Made by a program: the position numbers and the translations under genes. A model generated the notes under the pieces. It searched no databases and was not told the origin of the DNA. It worked only from the letters and a program-made list of their open reading frames with translations. Shown here one piece after another: positions 15,201 to 27,200 of a stretch of DNA of 64,000 nucleotides (positions are counted from its first letter, which is position 1; every line of letters starts with the position of its first letter). Origin of the DNA: Arion vulgaris (lineage: Eukaryota > Mollusca > Gastropoda > Stylommatophora > Arionidae); contig CM036756.1 of assembly GCA_020796225.1 (NCBI GenBank), forward strand, positions 66,151,152-66,215,151, given 5' to 3'.

Positions 15201-18200
15201 TATACAATTTCTGTTGCAGCCATTTAGAACCCTGATAAATTGAGCAATTGTTTCAGATTGTCAACCAATCCTTTACTAGACGCAGTTGTCTGAGACAAGT
15301 TAAATCAGACAAAAGTATTTCTTCTTCTTCGTTTGTCATCATACTGTTACCAGGTTGTTGACCAGTGTTGTGGTTTTCTGTTTTTGTCTTGACCTACTCT
15401 AGTGGCTTGGGTGATGGTTATTTTTGCTTTTTGACAGGAATCTGCTATGCCATTTAACCATCTTTTTTCATGGTCATCCTCTCATCTTCTTTCTGAATGT
15501 TCTGTTGTAGAAGACTGTATATCTTTTCTTTTCCTTCCAATCCACAGATATTTGAAATTGCTACCTTAAACACTGTTGTTTTGCATATTGCTGAGTTCTC
15601 CTGAGTTGTTACTACTTCCTCCCACTTTGTCATAGTGTGTTTGTTTTGGACTTCCAGTCCTATACATAAGCAAAACTATCATATTGCTGATTGTTGTGTT
15701 GATTTAGTTAAACGATGCAAACTACTGACAGTATTAATTAAAGTTTGGATACCTGTGTCACTTCTATGAGGAGATAAGTTACCCTGCAAATACAGCCTGC
15801 ATATAACTTACCTTAGTATCACATTCCCGTACTTCTTTGAGGAGTTGAAATAACAGTGAAAACAAAGATTCAATATACTGAAACAGAAAGAAGAAATTAT
15901 CAGCTTTAAAAACAATGACAGGAAAATGTACAATAAATTAACAAGAGAATAATAAATTAATAACATACTACTATTTAGTGGTATCAATGCATGAATATAA
16001 GTGAAGTCAAAGAACTAGTGAAGAATAAGAGAAGTCAAAGCCATTTTCTTTCTTTTCTCTATTTCCGTAGTGTCTTTTAGCGCTCAGGGTATACAGAGTT
16101 CTGGCAATTGTCCTTGAGTACACCTCGTATATGGTGTTTCCTACCGCCTCTGATATTTCCGCAGACCATCTTTTGCTTGGCGGACATTTGGTCTTAAAAC
16201 CACTATATCGGAATAGTAGTGCTTGTTGTGGTGTCCTGTTCAGTGGTAACTGTTTTATATCTCCTAACCATTTAGTTTGTTGTTTCTTAATATGCTCTAT
16301 CACTGGTGTTGTTCTTACCAAGTCTCTAATAGTCTTATATTTTATCTTATTAACTAATTTCTGCAAGCATTTCATCTCTGTTGTAATTTTTTTTTCATTT
16401 GCTGTAAGCATCCAATATTAGCATTGATAACACATTGGGATAAAGATAGTATTGTCTATGGCTCGCTTTGTGTATAAAGATATCTGTTAAAGCGGCATGA
16501 ACCTAATATATACAACTCAAAACATGACTAAACATATATATCAATGGCGAGTAATGGTAGAAAACGATTTTCCCGGTGGATTTTGAAAACAAATTATTGC
16601 ACAAAACTTGTTAGTATTTAATAGATTCCATTACTTACTGGTAAGAGCTGTTCTGTGCTGAATTCAAAATCATCAACTGGTACAATGTGTTAAGAAAAAT
16701 GTTGACTTAAAAATGAGATAGCAACTCTATTTTTTAGTTGCGGTTCTTCTTCTTCGAACGCTCCATATTGACCACTTGTTAACCACTGTGTGATTTGTAT
16801 GTGATCTGAGCCTAAGAGCGATTGTACGTTGTGCCAGCTATGCGCCTACAAGTAGGCCAGCCCATTCGATCTCTGCGATGCTTTTTATTTACTAGGATAG
16901 CTTTTGTAGGTCCTACATCAGTTGTCTCTTACGACATGCCTTGCAGGTTGCAATGGTACTATTATTTGCTTCCCTTGCGGGCCCCGGCACCACACGGGCG
17001 TGTTGTGGTTCAACATTCTTCACAATTAAACCATGACAATTCGAAAATTAACAAAAACTTTGAAAATATAAATCAAGATGTTTTTTGTGGGATTATTTTG
17101 TGTTCCGCTTTAGTAAAACCACACTTCAAAACTATTTTCTATGTCATTCTATTTATCTGCTGCTTTGTCACATCCACTTGGGTTTCTAAGGAATAAGTTT
17201 GTAGTCTATGACACAGTGAATGAGATGGCAGAGGTCAGTGATCTACAGTCTACGAAGATCCTACTTCACCTTCAAGCGGTGGCAATGATAACAGACAGCA
17301 TTACTGTCATCTGGCTAAGCAACTAGGGAATCAAAGAAGGGGAAATCCAACTCAAAAGCCCTCAAATTCCCATCAACAATTCTAGATATTATGTCATCCT
17401 AAAGCATTCATTTTCCACCGATGTTGACTCAACACTGTTCATAATTTCAATCTTTAAGAAACTTTGTTGTTAGTCAAAATAGATTTTCACATTTCTATGA
17501 CTAATGGTTACTGAACTGATGTCACAGCACTCTGCGCAGACCCATAGCAGCTCAATCTTCTCCAACAGATGTTGAACGGTGCGCATACTGATGGTTCCTG
17601 TGGTTCGCTAGTTAAACACACTTCTCTCTCTGCCCCTTAAGCATGCAGCTCTACTTGTTCAACGCATAATTTCAAAAGAGTATCTAGAAATACTGAGCTA
17701 TTCTGAATGTTGAATACTTTCAATAAGAGGCATGAAATATCAAGTTGCAACCAGCACACAGTCATGAAAGCATGCAGCAACATTTTATTGTTGAAGTGAA
17801 ACAAAAATACACATACATCAGCACAATTTTTATAGCCAATTTGTAATAGGGTTTTTCAACTCCCCACACTAGACCACACAAAAATAAAAAAGAACTAATT
17901 TTAAAAAATAGGTCAGAAAAAAACCAAATAATATTACACAAATAAACATGAGAATATAGCAAAAAGGTCCATTCCTGGAACCCACAGGGAAAGTAAAAGA
18001 GATGGAAGTTTAGAAATACATGGAGAAGAGATTTTGAGGTAAAATAATGATATACTGAGGAGCTGCAAGAGATAGCTGCTAAAAATAGTGATCACATTGG
18101 TGTAAGTAACAGTCTTAAAGGATATCAGTTTTGAGGGTCTGTGCAGCCTCTAGCCTCACAGCCAGATCCTCTTGTGTGTCCAGCAAACCCAACACAGCTT

Positions 18201-21200
18201 CATATAAAGCAGGTCGAAGGTTGACAGACATTTTCACACCAACCCACTGGCCCATCAACCACACAACTCTTTTACGGATCACACGATAGCTGCAAACAGA
18301 AGCACATTGAGAATGTCAAGATGTTAAAATGAAAATTTGCAAAACAGTTTCTAACAATTATTTATTACTATATGTATATGGCATTTTTGCCCGCGTGCCC
18401 AGCGTGTTCGTAGCGCCTTGGACTGTGGGTGACTAGCCCTCTGTGTGTACGGGTTCAATTCCGTGGGCAGGCAGAAAAAGCCACAGATTCCCCAGATTCA
18501 CGGTGTTCGTGGCACCGAACCGAAGGGCTACGATGTCCATGGCACCGAGCCAAAGAGCTGAAAAGCTCAAGTGCTTCTGGATCCAAAAAAAAAAAAATAT
18601 GACTTTTCATTTTTACACAATTGGCAAATATTTTACTGTGACAACTTCTGAGTTTGCGCTTGTCTCTCTTGCCTTTCAGCTCATCCCTAAGTCTCTTTTC
18701 AAAAGATTCTGCACCTTTGAGTAATGTTGTTTTTTCACATAACTCAATCATCAGCTAATTTTTCCATTTGTTGAAACCGATAGAAAAGTTCATTGAGGTC
18801 TTGCAGACTTCCCTAAACATGAGCAGTACTCTGCCTTAGAGTCTCTTCCCTTTCGAAAGTTCACAGAACAATAACTGTTGGGGTAAGAGGCTATTTTTCA
18901 TTTTCTCCCATGTCCTCGCCATCTTAGTCTTCTACTGCTGAGCATTCCCATGATGGAAGGCAAGTTTGCACATTGCAGTACTTCAGAATTAGTCATCTTC
19001 TTGTACCACCTGATGTTCATAATCTTGCAGAGACATCAAAGGTGAAAGATGTTAAGTCTCCTCTTGTGCCATGAGTAGGCTGCCCATGTTTCTGAGTCAT
19101 ATAATAAAGAACTAATTACACAGACTTGATAAATGTGAATCTTCAACCGCAATGTTAGTTTTGTGTTGTCCCACGATCTCTTTGAAAGCTTGCCGGATGT
19201 AGCAGCTGCACTACCTATTCAAGCATTGATTTCGTCAAGAGAAACAAAGTAACAGATGTTAAAGCTGGAAGATGATGATGCCAACAAGGATCCATCAGAG
19301 ATGCTATATCACAATATGATTAAGGAATCCCAAGAGACTAAATAACATAACTGGGATGGTGGAAAAAAGTATGAAAATATACTAAAACCTATCAACTCCT
19401 ACAGACTTAATTTGTTTAAAGTGCAGGATGGACTGGCATTATAGTTGAATGTAATGAGACACATCTCTGAAGTTGTCATTAAATGGTACACTTTCATACT
19501 GAGACAATGGATAAGTAGATCATACCTCTTGTGCTTGATTTGAAGCTCTTGCAGCAAGTGTGAAGTAAACCAAGAGTCAAAGTCAATTTCATCAAACAGA
19601 TCAAATGATGCCAAACCCACAGCATTGTATGCTAGAGAGTAGGGGGGAAAAATAACAACATCCTAGAATTTGTGAGGAGCCAGATAAAGTAGTAACCTTT
19701 TTCCTGTTATCTTATGCTGACTTATATGAGATCATAAAACACAACTACACATAGGCAGATCTCATTGATCAATGGTAATATGATAAATCAGGGAGTCTCT
19801 AGGGGTAACGTAGAGGTTAACTGCTAGCCTCTCATTCTAAAGGTACTCGGTTCGGTCCCTTGTGGAGCCATCGGAATATTTTTCCAGAGATCCCTGATCA
19901 CAGTGTAGGTGAGATCAAGTTCCTAGTCCTATCGGAGATGGACAATAAAAGGTATGTTTCCGTATTCAAGTTGAGCATGTAAAAGAACCCTTGGCAGTTC
20001 AAAATCGAGAAAAGCAGACTGAAAAGTTGCTGACCTGGCAAAATTCATTTAAAATGTTAAATAATAAAATTCCTACAAAATATTTTCAACATCTTCTAAA
20101 TTATACCCAGGAACCCTTGCTGATGCTACGGACTTTGTGTACTGCCGTTGAGATATTTCTGTGTAAGACAGAGAACGGAGCACACATGGTTATTCACTGA
20201 AGTGCAATGGTGATGGTCCAAACAATCAATCAATATGTTAAAATTAAAACACACAACAAAATTATCAATAATGGAGTTATATGGTATAGTTAACCATACC
20301 TTCAATACAGCGCAACTTAACCACTGTTTGAAGGCGCAAGAATGATTTCATTGGCTAGGTTTCCTAATTTGGCTTTTTCTTATCTCAGAGAAATGGCACA
20401 AAAGCTGTTGAGAGTATTGCACAAAGCATGAATTCTGTAGCTCCAGCAACAATCCTAAGGATCTCTCGAAAAATGCATTTGTGAACCAAAACACACAGAC
20501 CAGATTCCAACACCTGAAGTATTTCAGTGTACATAGTAGGTTTCGATATTGTATATGGCCTTTTTCATCTTTATAGACGGTCAATTAGTAAATGTTTTAC
20601 TGTGACAACTTCTGAGTTTGCACTTGTCTCTCTTGTCTTTCAGCTCATCCCTAAGTCTCTTTTCAAAAGATTTTGCACAATGTTGCTTTCCACATAACTG
20701 CCAATTTTGACTAACGACAGAAACACATATGTATTCACTAAGATTTCAGCTTTAAAAAAAATATGTTACCTGCATCTTTTCTTAACACAGCAGCAAGATT
20801 TTCTGGATCACATGGTCCCTGCACAGCCTGAACCATCTCTAGTAATACAGGTGTAAGAGAAAGACGGAATGTCTTGAAGATGGTCAGGAACAAGGTCTCT
20901 GTACATGGCTGTAAAGTATTTAAATTACATTTTAATAAAGTCAAACTGTAAGAAAAAGCCATAGAAAGTGTAACAAGAAGTGCAGAAATGATACAGGAAG
21001 TAGATATAAAACAAAATTGAGAAAATTATAGACTAGACCAACGATTCCTAAACTTTGTATTACTGCAGACTACCTTTTAAATACATTTTGCTGCTGTGGA
21101 CGCCAAGTTTCTATTTAAGAAAATTTTCTAGTGATGGGGTTATTATTACACCACAAAAAAAAAATCAAGCAGGCTCAAATTTCCCAGACTGCGAGAAACT

Positions 21201-24200
21201 TCAAATGATCTTCATTCTGTCCTGTCAGACATTTAGACTTTTAGATTACAGCATCCTAATAAGTTTAATATTTCTCTTAAAGTAATATTTCTTATACAGT
21301 TTATTTTGAGCATGAGTCAGCTCTGAAGGCCTTCTCTATGACCACTCAGATCTGACACCATGCTAAACACAGTAGATGTGTTAGAATAAAGTGTTATTGA
21401 TATAAGGGAAGACTGCAGTAAAACTATGTAGCAATGGCGAAACACGTAAAAACAAAGTACTGTAGTTTTACAAAATACAGAAACAATACACAGGAATGTT
21501 TTGATCAAAAGGTCTTTATCATGCAAAGGATACAACAGAAGTGAAGAAATTCTTCTGACACAGCGCAGAACATATAGACTCAGACAATACATTTCTAACG
21601 GTCCTAAAATAAAAACATAGATAACTTTCTTACAGAAACACAATGAAAAGCTTACACGGCGTAAGGACCAATCTTCAAACCCAGCTCTCGCAATCTAGTA
21701 GTTGACGTGGATTGGTTTAGATGAAGGTCTTCTCTGCGGCCACGCCTCGTAGGCGTGGCCCCAGAGAAGACCATCTAAACCAATCCACGTCAACTACTAG
21801 ATGCGAAACTGGTTTGAAGATTGGTGTGGCAAGAAAGAACGGTACAACAGGTATACGAGTAGGCTCATCAATCAAAATAGAACTGGTACGGTCAGTCGCT
21901 GAACGCTGACGGAGATATTGCGAAGGAGATCGGAGCACCTATGGACATGTCCGAGTGCAATGAAGATATTCCAAACTGAAACTGAAGGAACATTTTCAGC
22001 ACTATGTTTGACAAGGAATGTTAGTTCTTTATGACCAATTTTAATTTCTCTTTGTGATATGTTTGATCTTTGCCAAAGAACGTGTATACGTTGCACATTG
22101 GTTTGGTAGGCCCTAAACGCATAGACTTCTACACGTTTAGGACAAGTACATCCGATTTCAGCCAAACTTTCTTATTCGTCTCTTACGACATGCTTAGCAA
22201 TTAACAGTGGTTCTATTCTTTACACCCCAAATTTGGGCGCTGGTAACCACTCTGGCAAATGCTTAGTGATAACTTGTAGCCGTATGTTCCATTGGGGAAA
22301 GGAAAGTAATAAGGGGGAAGAAAAGAAGATGGGGAGAACTTAAAACAATAAATATTTTAGAACATTTGTATATAGTTTACAAAATATAATTAATATCTCG
22401 AAAGATAGAACAAGATAAATAATCGATAATGCTTACCCTCAGAGAGTATTTATAAGAATCACCACCTTCTTCCTGACCTGATAAAAAATAAAAAAGTTAT
22501 CAGTGTTCTGCATAAAAAAATAATTCTGAACATATTGCAATAGGAATGGTTAACTAAAAAATCTCTGAAAGGTGACCTCCATCTTCGTCCGCCCTGTAAA
22601 GTGTGTTTGTTATATTGTGTTGTACTTAACAGTGCCGCCTTTGGGGGAGGGGGACAGTTTACCTTTCATCTTTGATCACTACTCGCTATCTTTGATCACT
22701 ACTTGCTTAGCTAGACTGCATTTATGCTTCCTGTTACCACTTTTAGGGGGAGTAAGGATTTGATTCGCTTTTGATCTAACTTCTGTTACCTCATTCACTG
22801 CATCTTAGGCCCCTCAGAAAGATACGTTACTGTAGGCAATTTTGAAATGAACTATCAAAATATTTTTTTTACTCCGCTTAGTTACTTATACTCTAAGTGT
22901 ATAAATAATAGTTTCAGCCTGTTTTATTTAGTAAGACTACTGTACTTTGTGCTTTTGATATATCACATGTTGTACTCTTAAGTATGACAGTTGAACAGAG
23001 AAAACATCACATAATTATATCAGAACTTTGTACTTTGTCCTGGTTCTAGTCTAGTACTCTAGTCACTCAAAGACTGTCTAATACTGAAATCTCAGAGATA
23101 TCTTTGTCTTCCTATAAGTCTGGTTCCCTGGATCTTGAGAGTATCATATTTGCTGGTGTGGTCAATCTAGTACAATATCAAAGTAATTATTTGTTTGTCC
23201 ACTATACATTCAGGCATAATTGTGGAGCCTAATATGCAGCCTCTGACTGATTTTTTCATGAAAGCTAGCTTTCCGTATTATGTGTCCCATGACACTCAGG
23301 CATTCCTTACTCTAACTTCAGAAGTACTTGTAATTTAGATCTCCAAGTAAGGGATCAGGGCTGTCTGCAGTCCAACCGCATATCCTGCGCACACTGAAAT
23401 ATTTTAATAATCCAAACTGGTCTTTAGTCCCAGAACTTCCATGGTGTGTGGTGACTAGAATAGAGTGCTATCAACTTTGCTAATGGCGACCCCATTATGT
23501 AGTATAACAACCACTGAAACTGTTCTATTGAGATCTGCAGGTGTTGGTTCTTGATGCATATTGTCTGGTTTCATTTCTTGACTAATCTTGTTACCTGGTA
23601 ATATTCATCAAATACCTACTTATTCTTTTTTCTTACGATCACATAATAAAATGTTTACACTGCCAGACGAGTTCTCATAATGAACTGGACTGTTGTGTGA
23701 AGCTCCTATTTCTGTATAGTGTTGGATTGCTAGGCCAGTATTCCTTTGTATACTGCCTGTAGCACATATTCTGCTATTAGTTCACTTGTGCCCCACGCCC
23801 GAGTGGTTATCGGGCTCAAATTTGGGGTGTAAAGAATAGAACCACTGTTAACTGCCATGCATGTCGTAAGAGGCGACTAAGGAGGGTAGGTTGAAATCGG
23901 ATGCATGTGTCCTAAACGTGTAGAAGTCTATGCGTTTAGGGGCCTACCAAACCAATGTGCAACGTATACACGTTCTTGGCAAAGATAAAAATGTAACAAA
24001 AGTGATTAAAATTGGTCGTAAAGAACGAACGCAAAGAAGAAGACACAAATGCACAGTGAGGAAGAAGACAAAAGTCTGAAGTGAAGAATGCGATATACCC
24101 AAGTCAGTCAAGAGTATGATAATTAATGTGGGGTAGTTTCTGTTATTTTCTTATGGCGTGTATGGTTGTCGTTTTTCTTAAAATCTGTCACCTTATTATC

Positions 24201-27200
24201 TTTCAGCTGATGTTCTTTCTTCTTGCCTGTTCTTTCATTTCCTGGTACACCATAGTGAGATGGTGCCAATTGGAATGTAATTCACTTTCTACCAAGGAGG
24301 AACTTCACTAAGATCACTTCTTAGTTGTATAAGTTTAGGTGCCAATTGGAAAGTAATTTGCTTTCTAGTAGAGGGGACTCTGCTAAGATCACTTGTCAGT
24401 GGTGGAAGTTAACTAATCTTAAGAATCTACATTACATAATACTCACAGAATTCTTCAGGATCTGCATCCCATGTTGTAAGGTCATCAGTGGTTAAGAGAA
24501 AGTAATCAGATATTAGTCGACGGCAGATCTCTGCTAATGTATCAAAGGTGAAAAATTCTGTGATGATAGTGTTTGCTTCTAATGTGACAGGACATGAATC
24601 TTCTGTGGAAATGTTCAAGAGTGAAAATTAGAATGTATACTTCACAGCTAGAATTTGATAATAAATCTGACTTAGTTAGCATCAACGTGAAGAAACAAAT
24701 AAAGTTAGATAAAAGACAATACGTAGAAGATCTATCAAGAGAAGCAGAGGTAGCTGCAGGAAAAGGAAACCTTAGGGATCTTTACAATAGCACTAGAAAG
24801 CTAGCAGGAAAATACAGACCATCAAATGGGTTGATCAAAAATAGTAGTGGGAAACTATCACTAATGTTAGAGACCAAATGGAAAGATGGATGGAATACTT
24901 CAAGGAACTCCTGAACAGACCAGCACCTACAAACCCCCAGATATCCAACCGGCAGAAATTGACTTGGACATCAACTGTGAGAAACCATCCAAGGAGGAGA
25001 TTAGTAAAGCCATTAAACTTTTAAAAGATGGAAAAGCGGCCGGTCCAGATGGTATTCCAGCGGAGGCGGTTAAAGCCAACATAAACACATCCACAGAAAT
25101 ACTGTATAAATTATTTAGCAGAATCTGGGAGACCGAAGAAATACCAGCAAACTGGAGAGAAGGATACCTGGTGAAGCTACCAAAGAAAGGGGACCTTCAG
25201 AAGTGTGAAAACTATAGGGGAATAATGCTGTTGTCAGTACCTGGGAAAATACTAAGCAGAGTCATCCTGGAGAGACTGAGAGATGCCATCGATATAAAGC
25301 TAAGAGATGAACAGGCAGGCTTCCGACCAAATAGATCCTGTGCTGACCAGATAGCCACATTACGTATAATAATAGAGCAAAGTATTGAATGGAAATCCCC
25401 ACTTTATATCGGATTTGTTGATTATGAGAAGGCTTTTGACAGTATTGATAAGGAAACCCTTTGGAAATTAATGAGGCATTATGGAATCCCACAGAAAATT
25501 ATTAACCTAATAAAAGCAACATATACAGATATGAAATGTAGAGTTCTTCATGAAGGTAAACTAACAGATACTTTCGGAATAGAAACAGGAGTGTGTCAGG
25601 GATGTCTTCTATCACCTTTGTTGTTCTTACTGACAATAGACTGGATTATGAAGACCACAGTAACTAACACCAGAAATGGAATCCAATGGACTCTGACAGA
25701 GCAACTAGATGATCTGGACTTCGCTGATGATATAGCCCTTCTGTCACATATACGAAATCAGATGCAGGATAAGCTAAACACATTGAATCAAAGGTCCCAG
25801 CAACTAGGGCTGAACATTCATAAGGGAAAGACAAAGATATTGAGAATTAACCAAACGACAACTCGATCTCCCTGTGGGAAATCCCACTTCAAGAGGTAGA
25901 ATCATACACATATTTGGGCAGCAACGTAGACAAGAGGGTGGAACAGATAGAGATGTTAAAATAAGAATACAGAAGGCAAGAGGAGCTTTCATTGCACTGG
26001 GAAACATTTGGAAGTCCAAAGAAATCAAATCTAGAACAAAAATTTGGATATTTAACTCTAATGTAAAAGCAGTTCTACTGTATGGGTCAGAAACATGGAG
26101 AACAACTAAAACAATAGCGCATAAATTGCAAACATTCATCAACTGGTGTCTCGCAGAATAGAGGGAATAAGATGGTATGATAGGGTCACAAATGAGGAAC
26201 TTATGGAGAGAACAAGACAGATTCCAGTGAGCGAACAGGTTAAAAAGACGCTGGCGCTGGATAGGACACACTTTGCGAAAACCGAAGAGGAATATAACAA
26301 GAAGGGTCCTTGCCTGGAACCCGCAGGGACAGCGAAAGAAGGGAGGCCGAGAAATACATGGAGACGAGATTTGGAGGCGAAGATCAACAATATAAAGAAG
26401 AGCTGGAGGGAGCTGCAGGAGATAGCTAGAGATAGGAAGACTTGGCATGAGTTGGTTGAGGGCCTATGCCCCAACCCGGGTAAAAAGGCAAAGAGAGAGA
26501 GAGAGTTAGCATCAACAACATTTCTGAAGTACATGCAAACCCATGTCACTTTCAGTAGATGGTGCATGATATGTATGCTGATAGTTCCTGTGAGGCACCG
26601 GTTACACACACTTCATCTGGTCTCATGTCATGTTTGATAACAAACTCCTTAAGAGGCTAGGTGTCTGCCTCTTAAGGAGTTTGTTACTCGGTCGTTCGGT
26701 TCGGTAAGGTACTCGGTTCGCTCCCTTGAGGAGCGTTCGGGATATTTTTTCTCGGTGTTAGTGAGATCGAGTTCTTAGTCCTATTGGAGACGGACGATAA
26801 AAAGTTGAGCTTGTAAAAGAACTCTAGGCTGTTCAAAATCAAGAAGAGCCGGTTGGAAAGCCGCTGCCCTGGCAAAGTTCATTAGAAAGATTTAAAATGT
26901 AATTCCTACAAAATAGTGTCACCATTTTCCAAATTACATCGGGGACATTGCTGCGGAGTTTGTGCACTGCGATCTTAATGTGTAATAAAGAGATCCGAGC
27001 ACATATGGTTCCACGGAAGTGCAATGATGATGGCCTATCAACCTATCAAATCAATCCATAAGTCTCAAGACTGCCTTTTTTCGATGACCAAATCAACATT
27101 ACAGAAAAGGTAGAGAGACCTTAGTATGTCACTTCTATCCATGTCAAATATGCAAACTTAAGACACTTTCAAAGTCAGCTTGCTCAATACCAAGAGCTCC

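Noticed and set aside
16639..16679. AG acceptor reading (GTACCAG, exon from 16676) for the U12 intron
   Set aside because: Also in frame, but it makes the protein one residue shorter than the family, and AT donors pair mostly with AC. Not excluded without transcripts.
18389..18468. Possible genuine tRNA gene
   Set aside because: The acceptor stem and B box fit, but the anticodon arm is poor and the sequence runs on into a body and poly(A): a SINE head.
25804..26609. Long minus-strand open frames (up to 214 codons)
   Set aside because: They are the antisense of the LINE C-terminal region; the plus-strand reading has clear RT motifs.
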